DNA of 64,000 bases from an uncultured Dehalococcoidia bacterium. Its GTDB lineage: Bacteria; Chloroflexota; Dehalococcoidia; Lucifugimonadales; CAJWER01. A program made the position numbers and the translations under genes. A model generated the notes under the pieces. The model saw only the letters and a list, made by a program, of their open reading frames with translations, was not told the origin of the DNA and made no database searches. Shown piece after piece: positions 34,982 through 45,700 of this stretch. Each line of letters begins with the position of its first letter. Position 1 is the stretch's first letter. The stretch is taken from assembly GCA_958296115.1 (NCBI GenBank), contig OY282442.1, positions 124,001 to 188,000 of the forward strand, read 5' to 3'.

Positions 34982-35385
34982 TGGCGAACGAGATGCGCCG
35001 AGCCCGGTCGGGCCTCGCCTCGCTGCTCGCCGCCATCCCCGGCCTGCGCGTACACGACCACCCGCCCGGCTCGCTGAACGAGCTGCCCGCGGCCGTGGTC
35101 ATGTTCGAGTCGCGTCAGCCCTCCCAGACCATGGGCGGCGCCGGCTTCTCCGCCAGGTTCGAGGTCGTCCTGCTGGCGTCCTCGGCGGACGCGCAGAGCG
35201 GCCTCGACGGGTTCATGGACCCGATGGGCGGCGCGAGCGTCGAGGCGGCCGTGGACGCCGATCCCACCTGGGGCGGCAGCGTGGACGACGCCCGCCTGCT
35301 CTCCATCGGCAACGTGGGCCGCCGAAAGCTCTGGGGAGGCGAGTACATCGCCGCAACCTTCCACTTCGAGGCGGTGAAGGGGTAA
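34981..35385 (+). CDS. Phage tail terminator/head-closure-like small protein
   Basis: This 134-residue alpha/beta protein begins with a helix (ARSGLASLLAAIPG), followed by strands around PAAVVMFESRQPS and ARFEVVLLASS and a final strand pair ending AATFHFEAVKG. This is the layout of tail terminator or minor tail (DUF3168-like) proteins, and it sits in the expected place after the connector. No tail tube, tape measure or baseplate gene follows; the next gene is an LRR protein. Confidence 0.6.
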   Translation: MANEMRRARSGLASLLAAIPGLRVHDHPPGSLNELPAAVVMFESRQPSQTMGGAGFSARFEVVLLASSADAQSGLDGFMDPMGGASVEAAVDADPTWGGSVDDARLLSIGNVGRRKLWGGEYIAATFHFEAVKG

Positions 35386-35409
35386 GGAGGCGGGCCTCCA
35401 ACGAGGTCT

Positions 35410-35424
35410 CCCCCCCCCCCCCCC
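35410..35424 (+). repeat. Homopolymeric C15 tract
   Basis: Fifteen consecutive C residues lie between the capsid module and the first LRR gene, about 85 bp before its start. Long G/C homopolymers slip easily and could vary expression of the surface protein. Confidence 0.85.
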
Positions 35425-35479
35425 GTTAGCTGGGGAATCGAGGACGACCCCTGCTTGACTCTACCCGATAGGCGACTGT

Positions 35480-35502
35480 CCCTTGATTCCGGCAAGGGAG
35501 GA
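35480..35502 (+). promoter_or_regulatory. Hairpin over the ribosome site of LRR gene 1
   Basis: CCCTTG (35480-35485) pairs with CAAGGG (35493-35498). The last three G of the stem are part of the Shine-Dalgarno GGGAGGA (35496-35502), 7 bp before the ATG. The block is repeated before LRR gene 2. Confidence 0.6.
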
Positions 35503-35509
35503 CTCTACC

Positions 35510-37735
35510 ATGCACCCCATGAGCCAAGAGCGCGCCGGCCAGGTACTGACGATTGGGTTGGCGATTGCCGCGCTGGCTGTCGTCCTATCCATCGCGCGCG
35601 TCGTCGTCGCCGACTCGGACGACGAGGTGTGCCGGGCCGACCTGATAGTCGGACGCGGCGAGTCCTGCGCGTATCCCGGCACGTCCGACGAGTTCAGCGT
35701 GGGCAGCGACGGCAAGGGCCGCTTCCTGTCATACACCGCTGGCGGCCTGCTGAATGCCCGCAGCATAACCACGAACGGCCGCGCCTACAACTTCGCCGCA
35801 CGCTCCCAGGGCGGCGGCAGGTGGCGAATCCTGGTGGCAAGCGACCCCGCAACCGGCCCATGCGCCAACGGCGTCGCCGTGCTCAACCCTAACGGCAATC
35901 TCAGCCTCGTCGACGACTGCAACGTACTGCTGGCAGCAGGCGATACCCTCGCAGGAGCAGCGAGCTTGGACTGGAGCGTGGACAAGCCCATCGAAGGATG
36001 GCAGGGGGTCGTCATAAGCGGCTCGCCGAAACGAGTGAAGGGGCTAGAGCTCAGAGGCAACAAATTGACGGGCCAAGTCCCACCTGAACTAGGCAGCCTC
36101 GCAAGTCTGGGTTACCTGTACCTAGGCGACAACCAGTTGACGGGACAGATACCGCCAGAACTAGGCAATCTCACAAATCTGGAACGGCTACGGCTCTATA
36201 ACAACCAGTTGACAGGCCAGATCCCGCCAGAACTTAGCAACCTTGCCAAGCTGGAGAGCCTGTCCCTCAGCGGCAACCAGCTAACGGGGCCAATCCCGAC
36301 GGGACTCGGCAACCTCGCAAATCTAGAACGGCTATGGCTCTATGGCAACCGACTCACGGGCCAGATTCCGCCTGAACTCGGCAACCATGCGTACCTAAAG
36401 AGTTTGATGCTCGACGGCAACCAGTTGACAGGCCAGATCCCGCCAGAACTTGGCAACCTCGCAAATCTGTGGAGCCTGGACCTCAGTGGCAACCAGTTGA
36501 CGGGACAGATACCGCCAGAACTCGGCAATCTCACAAATCTGGAACGGCTACGGCTCTATAACAACCAGTTGACAGGCCAGATCCCGCCAGAACTTAGCAA
36601 CCTCGCCAAGCTGGAGAGCCTGTCCCTCAGCGGCAACCAGCTAACGGGGCCAATCCCGACGGGACTGGGCAACCTCGCAAATCTGGAACGGCTATGGCTC
36701 TGTGACAACCAGTTGACGGGACAGATTCCGCCTGAACTTGGCAACCTCGCTAATCTGGAAGATCTGGATCTCAGTGACAACCAGTTGACGGGACAGATTC
36801 TGCCCGAACTTGGCAACCTCGCCAATCTGGAACGGCTCTGGCTCTATGGCAACCGACTCACGGGACAGATTCCTCCAGAACTTGGCAACCTCGCAAACCT
36901 CAACCATCTATTCCTCTACAACAACCAGTTGACAGGCCAGATCCCGCCTGAACTCGGCAACCTCGTGAACCTGGAATGGCTACGGCTCAATAAAAACCAG
37001 TTGACAGGCCAGATCCCGCCTGAACTCGGCAACCTCGCTAATCTGGGGAGCCTGGACCTCCATGTCAACCAGCTAACGGGGCCGATCCCGACGGGACTCG
37101 GCAACCTCGCAAACCTCAACCATCTATTCCTCTACAACAACCAGTTGACAGGCCAGATCCCGCCTGAACTCGGCAACCTCGTGAACCTGGAACGGCTATG
37201 GCTCAATGGCAACCAGTTGACAGGCCAGATCCCGCCTGAACTTGGCAACCTCGCAAATCTGGGGAGCCTGGACCTCCACGGCAACCAGCTAACGGGGCCA
37301 ATCCCGACGGGACTCGGCAACCTCGCAAATCTGGATGGTCTAAACCTCGGTGGCAACCAGTTGACAGGCCAGATCCCGCCTGAACTCGGCAACCTCGTGA
37401 ACCTGGAACGGCTATGGCTCTATGGCAACCAGTTGACAGGACGAATTCCGCCAGAACTTGGCAACCTCGCCAATCTGGGGAGCCTGGACCTCCAGGTCAA
37501 CCAGCTAACGGGGCCAATCCCGACGGGACTCGGCAACCTCGCAAATCTGGAACGGCTACGGCTCTATAACAACCAGTTGACAGGACAGATACCCACAGAA
37601 CTCGGCAATCTCGTGAACCTCCGATACCTGACCCTCGCAGGCAACCAGCTAACCGGCTGTATACCCGCAGCGCTGCGCCGCGTCGAAAACAACGACCTGC
37701 GCGACCTGGGCCTGGACCTCTGCGCCAGCGATTGA
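35510..37735 (+). CDS. Secreted plant-type LRR protein 1
   Basis: The protein has 741 residues from the ATG with the good ribosome site; an in-frame opening to 35483 is ignored. A signal/anchor helix (about 10-32) is followed by a 70-residue beta module (CRADLIVGRGESCAYPG to RWRILVA), an N-cap with DDCNVLLAAGD, then 22 repeats of 24 residues of the form LTGQIPPELGNLxNLxxLxLxxNQ, and a C-cap ending LDLCASD. This is the plant-specific LRR class. The expected place is the cell surface, with a role in binding or adhesion. Repeats are nearly identical at DNA level, and the next gene is its paralogue. Confidence 0.88.
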   Translation: MHPMSQERAGQVLTIGLAIAALAVVLSIARVVVADSDDEVCRADLIVGRGESCAYPGTSDEFSVGSDGKGRFLSYTAGGLLNARSITTNGRAYNFAARSQGGGRWRILVASDPATGPCANGVAVLNPNGNLSLVDDCNVLLAAGDTLAGAASLDWSVDKPIEGWQGVVISGSPKRVKGLELRGNKLTGQVPPELGSLASLGYLYLGDNQLTGQIPPELGNLTNLERLRLYNNQLTGQIPPELSNLAKLESLSLSGNQLTGPIPTGLGNLANLERLWLYGNRLTGQIPPELGNHAYLKSLMLDGNQLTGQIPPELGNLANLWSLDLSGNQLTGQIPPELGNLTNLERLRLYNNQLTGQIPPELSNLAKLESLSLSGNQLTGPIPTGLGNLANLERLWLCDNQLTGQIPPELGNLANLEDLDLSDNQLTGQILPELGNLANLERLWLYGNRLTGQIPPELGNLANLNHLFLYNNQLTGQIPPELGNLVNLEWLRLNKNQLTGQIPPELGNLANLGSLDLHVNQLTGPIPTGLGNLANLNHLFLYNNQLTGQIPPELGNLVNLERLWLNGNQLTGQIPPELGNLANLGSLDLHGNQLTGPIPTGLGNLANLDGLNLGGNQLTGQIPPELGNLVNLERLWLYGNQLTGRIPPELGNLANLGSLDLQVNQLTGPIPTGLGNLANLERLRLYNNQLTGQIPTELGNLVNLRYLTLAGNQLTGCIPAALRRVENNDLRDLGLDLCASD

Positions 37736-37753
37736 CGGCACACGCCTCAAGGT

Positions 37754-37776
37754 CCCTTGATTCCGGCAAGGGAGGA
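37754..37776 (+). promoter_or_regulatory. Hairpin over the ribosome site of LRR gene 2
   Basis: CCCTTG (37754-37759) and CAAGGG (37767-37772), then AGGA, identical to the block before LRR gene 1, with the ATG at 37784. Confidence 0.6.
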
Positions 37777-37783
37777 CTCTACC

Positions 37784-40126
37784 ATGTACTCCATGAGCCA
37801 ACAGCGATCCGGCCGGATACTGACGATTGGGTTGGCGATTGCCGCGCTGGCCGTGGTCCTAACCATCGCGTGCGTCGTCGTCGCCGACTCGGACGGCGAG
37901 GTGTGCCGGGCCGACCTGATAGTCGGGCGCGGCGAGTCCTGCGCGTACCCCGGCACGTCCGACGAGTTCAGCGTGGGCAGCGACGGCAAGGGCCGCTTCC
38001 TGTCCTTCACCGCCACAGGACTCCTCAACGCCCGTAATGTAACCATCGAAGGCCGCGCCTACAACTTCGCCGCACGCTCCCAGGGCGGCGGCAGGTGGAG
38101 AATCCTGGTGGCAGGCTACCCCGCCGCTTCCCCTACGGCTACTCGCACCTCGACGCCCTCGCCAACTCCCGCGGCTACTCGCACCCCGACGCCCTCACCA
38201 ACTCCCGCGGCTACTCGCACCCCGCCGCCCTCGCCAACTCCCGCGACGGGTGCGGGCGAATCCACATGCCGGGCCGGCCTAACCCTTGGCCGGGGCCAGT
38301 CCTGCGCGTACCCTGGCACGTCCGACGAGTTCAGCGTGGGCAGCGACGGCAAGGGCCGCTTCCTGTCATACACCGCCACAGGACTCCTCAACGCCCGGAA
38401 CGTAACCATCGAAGGCCGCGCCTACAACTTCGCCGCACGCTCCCAGGGCGGCGGCAGGTGGCGAATCCTGGTCGCAGGCGACCCCGACCATCAACCACCA
38501 GCCAGCGCTCCCACACCCGTCATCCGCGCAACCGGTCCCTGCGCCAACGGCTTCGTCGTGCTGAACCCCCATCAGAACCCCGGCCTGGTCAGCGACTGCA
38601 ATACGCTGCTGGCAGCAGGCGATGCCCTTGCAGGAACCGCGAGCCTGGACTGGAGCGTGGACAGGCCCTTCGGATGGTGGCAGGGGGTCGCCATAGGCGG
38701 CTCGCCGAAACGAGTGACGGAGCTGAATATCAGAGGCAACAAGTTGACGGGCCAAGTCCCACCTGAACTAGGCAGCCTCGCAAGTCTGGGTTACTTGGAC
38801 CTAGGCGACAACCAGTTGACAGGACAGGTCCCAACCAATCTGGGCAACCTCGCAAATCTGTATGTGCTATCGCTCGGCGGCAACCAACTGACGGGACAGA
38901 TTCCGCCAGGACTTGGCAATCTCCTCAATCTGGAACAGCTATGGCTCGGCAACAACCAACTGTTGGGACAGATTCCGCCTGAACTTGGCAACCTCGCTAA
39001 TCTAGGTGATCTGGATCTCAGTGACAACCAGTTGACGGGACAGATTCCGCCTGAACTCGGCAACCTCGCTAATCTGGAAGATTTGGATCTCAGTGACAAC
39101 CAGTTGACGGGACAGATTCTGCCCGAACTTGGCAACCTCGCCAATCTGGAACGGCTCTGGCTCTATGGCAACCGACTCACGGGACAGATTCCTCCAGAAC
39201 TTGGCAACCCTGCGTACCTAAAGAGTTTGATGCTCGACGGCAACCAACTAACGGGACAGATTCCGCCTGAACTCGGCAACCTCGCTAATCTGGAAGATCT
39301 GGATATCAGTGACAACCAGTTGGCGGGACAGATTCCTCCAGAACTTGGCAACCTCGTGAACCTAGAACGGCTATGGCTCGAAGGCAACCAACTGACGGGC
39401 CAGATTCCGCCTGAACTCGGCAACCTTGCATATCTTCAGAGTTTGGTACTCTATGGCAACCAACTGACGGGCCAGATCCCACCAGAACTTGGCAATCTCA
39501 CAAATCTGGAACGGCTGCGGCTCTTTAACAACCAGTTGACAGGACAGATTCCTCCAGACCTCGGAAACCTTGCCAACCTGGTCTTGTTGAATTTCTTAGA
39601 CAACGAGCTGACGGGCGAGATTCCTCCGGAGCTTGGCAACCTCGCCAATCTGTGGAGCCTGGACCTCAGTGGCAACCAACTGACGGGACAGATCCCGCCT
39701 GAGCTCGGCAACCTCGTGAACCTAGAACGGCTATGGCTCTATGGCAACCAGTTGACAGGACGAATTCCGCCTGAACTTGGCAACCTCGACAATCTGGGGA
39801 GCCTGGGTCTCAGTGGCAACCAACTGACAGGACAGATCCCGCCTGAGCTTGGCAATCTCGTGAACCTAGAACGGCTATGGCTCTATCGCAACCAGTTGAC
39901 AGGACAAATTCCGTCAGAACTTGGCAACCTCGCCAATCTGGGGAGCCTAGACCTCCACGGCAACCAGTTGACAGGACAGATCCCGCCTGAGCTTGGCAAT
40001 CTCGTGAACCTGGAAAGGCTGACACTCGCAGGCAACCAGCTAACCGGCTGCATACCCGCAGCCCTGATCCGCGTCGAAAACAACGACCTGCGCGACCTGG
40101 GCCTGGACCTCTGCGCCAGCGATTGA
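37784..40126 (+). CDS. Secreted plant-type LRR protein 2
   Basis: The 780-residue product has the same layout as the gene before it, but the CRADLIVGRGESCAYPG-type beta module occurs twice. The two copies are separated by a Pro/Thr linker of three near-identical TPSPTPAATRT-type units. An N-cap (SDCNTLLAAGD), 18 LRRs of 24 residues and the same C-cap (LDLCASD) follow. Blocks of repeats are shared almost exactly with LRR 1, so unequal crossing-over or gene conversion is likely. The ATG follows the duplicated hairpin and ribosome site. Confidence 0.88.
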   Translation: MYSMSQQRSGRILTIGLAIAALAVVLTIACVVVADSDGEVCRADLIVGRGESCAYPGTSDEFSVGSDGKGRFLSFTATGLLNARNVTIEGRAYNFAARSQGGGRWRILVAGYPAASPTATRTSTPSPTPAATRTPTPSPTPAATRTPPPSPTPATGAGESTCRAGLTLGRGQSCAYPGTSDEFSVGSDGKGRFLSYTATGLLNARNVTIEGRAYNFAARSQGGGRWRILVAGDPDHQPPASAPTPVIRATGPCANGFVVLNPHQNPGLVSDCNTLLAAGDALAGTASLDWSVDRPFGWWQGVAIGGSPKRVTELNIRGNKLTGQVPPELGSLASLGYLDLGDNQLTGQVPTNLGNLANLYVLSLGGNQLTGQIPPGLGNLLNLEQLWLGNNQLLGQIPPELGNLANLGDLDLSDNQLTGQIPPELGNLANLEDLDLSDNQLTGQILPELGNLANLERLWLYGNRLTGQIPPELGNPAYLKSLMLDGNQLTGQIPPELGNLANLEDLDISDNQLAGQIPPELGNLVNLERLWLEGNQLTGQIPPELGNLAYLQSLVLYGNQLTGQIPPELGNLTNLERLRLFNNQLTGQIPPDLGNLANLVLLNFLDNELTGEIPPELGNLANLWSLDLSGNQLTGQIPPELGNLVNLERLWLYGNQLTGRIPPELGNLDNLGSLGLSGNQLTGQIPPELGNLVNLERLWLYRNQLTGQIPSELGNLANLGSLDLHGNQLTGQIPPELGNLVNLERLTLAGNQLTGCIPAALIRVENNDLRDLGLDLCASD

Positions 40127-40237
40127 CCCCAGCGCTTGCTTCAATGTAGTTTGCGTCCCGCCTTCAAAGGCCGGAAGCTCTAGCCCGCGCCGTATGCAAT
40201 CCGCTATCATTCTTCTATCCATCCCACAGGAGCGTCC

Positions 40238-40594
40238 TTGGGCAACTTCACGCATCCCATCACCCTATATTCTGACGACAGGCGCGACTCCGAGACCGTG
40301 GACGCGCTGGTGGACACGGGCGCTACCTTCATGACCGCGCCGCGCGCCCTGCTGGAACGGCTGGGTGTCGAGCCGTTCCAGGTCGTTGCCCTTCGCCTCG
40401 CCAACGGCGAGATAGAGCGCAGGCACATCGGAGAAGTCCGAGTCGAACTCGCCGGACAGGAGCGCACCGCCATATGCGTCTTCGGTGAACCGGCCGCCCC
40501 GCCCATAATTGGCGCGGTCACGCTTCAGTCCTTCCTCCTCGTCGTGAACACCGTGGAACATCGCCTCGCGCCGGTCGAGGCGCTCTGGCTCTGA
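40238..40594 (+). CDS. Retropepsin-like (clan AA) aspartic protease
   Basis: The protein is 118 residues, with a TTG start preceded by AGGAG 6 bp upstream. It contains one DTGATFMTAP motif (DTG at about residues 27-29) and a late hydrophobic-hydrophobic-Gly (PIIGAVTL), the arrangement of single-lobe aspartic proteases that act as dimers. There is no signal peptide. It ends 3 bp before uvrB, so it is probably co-transcribed with it. The physiological substrate is unknown. Confidence 0.85.
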   Translation: MGNFTHPITLYSDDRRDSETVDALVDTGATFMTAPRALLERLGVEPFQVVALRLANGEIERRHIGEVRVELAGQERTAICVFGEPAAPPIIGAVTLQSFLLVVNTVEHRLAPVEALWL

Positions 40595-40597
40595 CCC

Positions 40598-42670
40598 ATG
40601 CCCGCGTTCGAGGTAGTATCCGACTTCCAGCCCACGGGCCACCAGCCGCAGGCCATCGCCGATCTCGCGGCCGGGGTGGACGAGGGCCTGCGCCACCAGA
40701 CCCTTCTCGGCGTGACCGGCAGCGGCAAGACCTTCACGATGGCGTGCGTCATCGAGCGGCTCCAGCGCCCGACTCTCGTGATAGCGCACAACAAGACCCT
40801 CGCCGCGCAGCTCTCCACCGAGTTCAAGGAATTTTTCCCCCACAATGCCGTCGAGTACTTCGTCAGCTACTACGACTACTACCAGCCCGAAGCCTACGTG
40901 CCCCGCACCGACACGTACATCGAGAAGGAAGCCGACATCAACGAGCAGCTGGACCGCCTCAGGCACTCCGCCACCCGCGCCCTGCTCACGCGCCGAGACG
41001 CGCTTATAGTCGCGTCCGTCTCCTGCATATTCGGGCTCGGCTCGCCGGAGGAGTACCAGGGCTTCGTGGCGTACATCCGCCGGGGGGAGCAACGCAGCCG
41101 GAACCTCCTCATCCGCCAGCTCGTGGACATGCAGTACGAGCGCAACGACTACGACATGTCGCGCGGCAACTTCCGCGTCCGCGGCGACACCCTCGAAATC
41201 GTCCCCGCGTACGAAAACGAAATGGCCGTCCGCATCGAGTATTGGGGCGACGAGATCGAGCGCATCGCGCAGCTGGACCCCCTCACAGGGGAGATACTCG
41301 GCGACCGCGAGGACGTGGAGATCTACCCCGCCAAGCACTTCGTAACGTCCGAAGAGAAGCTGGAGCTGGCTATCGCGGACATCCAAGTCGAGCTGGAGGA
41401 GCGCTTGGGCGGTATGCGCGCGGAGGGCAAGCTCCTCGAAGCGCAGCGCCTCGAATCACGGACCCGCTACGACCTCGAGATGCTCCGCGAAACGGGGTAC
41501 TGCGCCGGCGTCGAGAACTACTCCCGCCACCTCGCCCAGAGGGAGGCGGGCAGCACTCCGCACACGCTGATCCACTACTTCATGAAGGCTGCCAAATCCT
41601 TGGGACTCGACTCTAAAGATTATCTGCTCTTCATAGACGAGTCCCACATGACCATCCCGCAGATCCGCGCCATGTACGGCGGCGACAGGTCCCGCAAGGA
41701 GGTCCTGGTCGAGCACGGCTTCAGGCTCCCGTCCGCCCTCGACAACCGCCCGCTGAACTTCGAGGAGTTCGAGGAGCGCGCTGGACAGACTGTGTACGTC
41801 TCCGCCACGCCGGGCCCCTACGAGTTCGAGCGCTCGCGGCAGGTCGTCGAGCAGCTCATCAGGCCGACGGGCCTGTCGGACCCGCAGATCGAAATCATGC
41901 CGACTTCAGGCCAGATAGACGACCTGCTCTACCGCATTCGGGCACGGATAGACAACGGCCAGCGCTGCTTGGTAACCACCCTCACCAAGCGCATGGCGGA
42001 GGAGCTGGCTGACTACCTGCGCGAGGCGGGCATCCGCGCGCATCACCTACACTCGGAGACAGACACGTTGGAACGCAGCGAGGTGCTGCGCGACTTCCGG
42101 CTCGGCGTGTACGACGTGGTCGTCGGCATCAACCTGCTCCGCGAGGGACTCGACCTGCCCGAAGTCAGCCTCGTCGCCATCCTCGACGCCGACAAGGAGG
42201 GCTACCTGCGCTCCTCGACCTCGCTCACCCAGACCATCGGACGCGCCGCCCGGCACGTCGAGGGCCGGGTCGTCATGTACGCCGACGTCATCACCGCCTC
42301 CATGCGGCGCGCCATAGACGAGACCGAGCGGCGGCGGCGAGCCCAGGAGCGGTACAACGAGAAGCACGGCATCACGCCCCAGGGGATACAGAAGGCCGTC
42401 CACGACATTACCGAGCGAGTCCAGAAGCGATACAACGAGAAGCACGGCATCACGCCCCAGGGGATACAGAAGGCCGTCGCGGAAACCAAGACCCCCTACG
42501 CCGGCCAGATCGACCTCCCCAAGGACGAGCTCCACCGCCTCGTCAAGGACCTGGAGAAGCAGATGAAGACGGCATCGAAGAACCTGGAGTTCGAGACGGC
42601 CGCCCTACTACGCGACCAGATAGCCGACCTCCGCAAGGTCCTCGCCGAGGAGATGGCGCCGAGCAGGTAA
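40598..42670 (+). CDS. uvrB: Excinuclease ABC subunit B with a 26-residue internal duplication
   Basis: This is a 690-residue nucleotide-excision-repair helicase that receives damage from UvrA and recruits UvrC. It has Walker A GVTGSGKT (38-45), the beta-hairpin region [15 protein letters not shown], helicase motif DESHMT, motif [11 protein letters not shown] and a C-terminal UvrC-binding helix ([16 protein letters not shown]). Between motif VI and the C-terminus, the segment from [17 protein letters not shown] is duplicated (26-residue period, residues about 585-637), making the protein slightly longer than usual. uvrC lies 3.2 kb downstream on the opposite strand. Confidence 0.97.
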   Translation: MPAFEVVSDFQPTGHQPQAIADLAAGVDEGLRHQTLLGVTGSGKTFTMACVIERLQRPTLVIAHNKTLAAQLSTEFKEFFPHNAVEYFVSYYDYYQPEAYVPRTDTYIEKEADINEQLDRLRHSATRALLTRRDALIVASVSCIFGLGSPEEYQGFVAYIRRGEQRSRNLLIRQLVDMQYERNDYDMSRGNFRVRGDTLEIVPAYENEMAVRIEYWGDEIERIAQLDPLTGEILGDREDVEIYPAKHFVTSEEKLELAIADIQVELEERLGGMRAEGKLLEAQRLESRTRYDLEMLRETGYCAGVENYSRHLAQREAGSTPHTLIHYFMKAAKSLGLDSKDYLLFIDESHMTIPQIRAMYGGDRSRKEVLVEHGFRLPSALDNRPLNFEEFEERAGQTVYVSATPGPYEFERSRQVVEQLIRPTGLSDPQIEIMPTSGQIDDLLYRIRARIDNGQRCLVTTLTKRMAEELADYLREAGIRAHHLHSETDTLERSEVLRDFRLGVYDVVVGINLLREGLDLPEVSLVAILDADKEGYLRSSTSLTQTIGRAARHVEGRVVMYADVITASMRRAIDETERRRRAQERYNEKHGITPQGIQKAVHDITERVQKRYNEKHGITPQGIQKAVAETKTPYAGQIDLPKDELHRLVKDLEKQMKTASKNLEFETAALLRDQIADLRKVLAEEMAPSR
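42349..42478 (+). repeat. 78-bp-period tandem duplication inside uvrB
   Basis: Bases 42349-42400 recur at 42427-42478 with one mismatch (G/A at 42352/42430). The unit is 78 bp, an exact 26 codons, so the frame is kept. Confidence 0.93.
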
Positions 42671-42761
42671 CGCCGCTCCCTCAATCCACAATTCCTGTAA
42701 TATACTCACCATCCAGCCAGCCCATACTGGCGAAATCCTGAACCACAGGCGGTTGACGCCA

Positions 42762-45700
42762 ATGCCCTCGCACGCCTCATCGCCCATAGCCATGCTCGAC
42801 GGCGCGCTCGAATGGCGCTGCATCGGCCCGTACCGCGCCGGCCGTGTCGTCGCCGTCGCGGGCGACCCCGTTGACCTGCGCGTCTTCTACTTCGGCTCAG
42901 TCGCGGGCGGCGTCTGGAAGTCCACAGACGGCGGGACATACTGGCGCAACGTATCCGACGGCCACTTCAAGACCGCATCCGTCGGCGCAATCGCCGTCGC
43001 CCAGTCCGACCCCAACGTCGTGTACGCCGGGATGGGCGAGGTCTGCATCCGCGTGGACGTTACTCACGGCGACGGGGTGTACAGATCAACCGACGCCGGC
43101 AAGACCTGGACGCATCTCGGCCTCGACGACACCCGGCACGTCTCCCGCGTCCGCGTCCATCCGGACGACCCCGACCTCGTGTACGCCGCCGCCTTCGGGC
43201 ACGCCTTTGGGTCAGGCGGACAGCGTGGCGTGTTCCGCTCGAAGGACGGCGGCCAAGCGTGGGAGCGCGTCCTGTACAGGAGCGAGGACGCCGGCGCGGC
43301 CGACCTATGCATGGACCCCGGCAACCCGCGCGTGCTCTACGCATCCATGTGGCAGGCTAGGCGCTCCTTCTGGGCCATGAACAGCGGCGGCCCAGACTGC
43401 GGCCTATACCGCTCCACCGACGGCGGCGACTCCTGGGACGACATCACCCGGAACCCCGGACTGCCCGAAGGCGTCGTCGGGCGCATAGGCGTCGCAGTCT
43501 CCCCCGCGAGGACCGGCCGAGTATGGGCGCTGGTCGAGGCGGAGGATGGCGGGCTGTTCCGCTCGGACGACGGCGGGGCGTCCTGGCAGAAGCTGAACGA
43601 CAGCGAGGGCGTTCGCAGCAGGCCCTGGTACTACACCCACGTATTCGCCGACCCGCAAGACCCTGACACGGTGTACGTCCTAGCCCCCGACGTTCTTCGC
43701 TCCACCGACGGGGGCAGGACGTTCGACAAGATAACCATGCCTCACTCCGACCAGCACGACCTCTGGATAGACCCCAACGACCCGCGCCGCATGATAGAGG
43801 GCAACGACGGCGGCGCGTGCGTGAGCTACGACGGAGGCGATACCTGGAGCTCGATATACAACCAGCCAACGGCGCAGCTATATTCTGTGACGGCGGACAC
43901 GCAGGTCCCGTACCGCGTCTATGGCGCGCAGCAGGACAACAGCGCCGTGAGCGTTCCGAGCCGATCCATCAAGGGATTCATCCCTTGGGCTGACTGCCAC
44001 ACCATCGGCCTATCCGAAAGCGGCAAGGTCGCCGTCAAGCCCACCGACCCCAACGTCGTCTATTCGTCATATCCCGGCGGAACGCTCATGCGCTACGACC
44101 ACGCCAGCGGGCAGGCGCGGGTCATCATGGTCTGGCCCGAGTATTACCAGAACTCGCCCCCGAAGGAGTACAAGTACCGCTTCGGCTGGGAGTTTCCCAT
44201 CGTCATCTCCCCGCACGACCCGGACAAGCTCTACGCCACGGGCAACGTCGCCTTCGAGTCCACGGACGAGGGCGCTAACTGGCGCGCCATCAGCCCGGAC
44301 CTTACCCGCAACGACCCGGACAAGCAGCAGCTGTCCGGCCCTATCACCTCCGAGGGGCCGTGGGCCGAGATCTACTGCACGATATACGCCTTCGCCGAAT
44401 CGCCAGTCCAACCCGGGCTACTCTGGGCGGGCGCCGACGACGGGCTCGTCCACGTCTCGCAGGACGGCGGCGCGTCCTGGACGAACGTCACCCCGGCGGC
44501 GCTGCCGGAATGGACGATGGTCAGCGTCATCGAGCCCTCCCGCCACGACGCCGCAACCGCGTACCTAGCCGCCACGAGGTACAAGCTCGACGACAACCGC
44601 CCCTTCATATACAAGACCGCCGACTATGGCAAGACCTGGACGCTCATCGTGGACGGCATTCCCAAAGACGACTTCACCCGCGTAGTGCGCGAAGACCCGG
44701 AGCGGCCCGGCCTGCTCTACGCCGGCACGGAGACCGGCGTGTACGCATCCATCAACGCCGGCGGCAGCTGGGAGCGCCTGCAGCTCAACCTGCCTGTCGC
44801 GCCCATATACGACCTCGCGGTCAAGGACGGCGACCTCGCGGCAGCCACTCACGGCCGCTCCTTCTGGATACTCGACGACCTCAGCCCCCTCCGCCAGGCA
44901 GCCGACAACCCGTTGGGCGCCGCGCGCCTCTTCCGCCCTCGGCCCGCCGTCCGATTCATGAAACAGGCGGGAAGCATCGCCGAATCCGGCCCCGGCAAGC
45001 ACTACGCCAGCGACGTGCTGGGCGCTCCCGCCGACTGGCTCGAATCGCAGGCTCCCGACGGCGCCACACGCCGCATAGGACTCACCGCCGGCTCGAACCC
45101 GCCCGAAGGGGTAGCCATAGACTTCATTCTCCCCGACAACCCCGGCGGCGATGCCGCCCTCGAAATCCTCGACGCCAGCGGCGCGGCAATCCGCCGCTTC
45201 ACAGCCGACGCCGACGATGGCCCGGACAAGCTCGCCGTCACCCCCGGCTTGAACCGCGCCTGGTGGAACCTCTACCACGCCGCTTCCAATGACCTTCCCG
45301 ACGAAGCCGGCGGCGCAAGCCCGTTCGGCGCAAAGACGATGGCCCCTCTCGCCGCGCCGGGCGCATACACCGTCCGCCTCACCGCGAACGGCGAGCGGCA
45401 TACGGCGCCGCTCCAGGTGGACGTGGACCCCAGGTCCAGCGCAACCCAGGACGACCTCGACCAGCAGCTCGCCCTCCAGCTCCGAATCCGCGACAAGTAC
45501 GAGGAGGCCCGGGACCGCGTACTCCAGGTCAGGTCCGTCAAGACGCAGCTGGACGAATGGGAAGCGCGCGCCGCTGGATCCGACGCCGCCCAGCAGATAG
45601 GCGAGGCCGCCGCCAAAATCCGCGACAGGCTCTCCGACATCGAGAACGAGATAGCCCCCTTCAGGTCCGCAGGCCCCCAGCCCAGGGGCATCCCAGTCGG

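Noticed and set aside
36061-37735. Short-period repeats as a CRISPR array
   Set aside because: The 72-bp period equals 24 LRR residues and stays in frame; no constant repeat with unique spacers.
38116-38409. Repetitive CACCCCGACGCC-type stretch as a CRISPR or tandem array
   Set aside because: The period codes the Pro/Thr linker of LRR protein 2 in frame.
42753-42761. TTG start for the propeller gene
   Set aside because: The ATG at 42762 is nearer to a usual start and no better ribosome site supports TTG.
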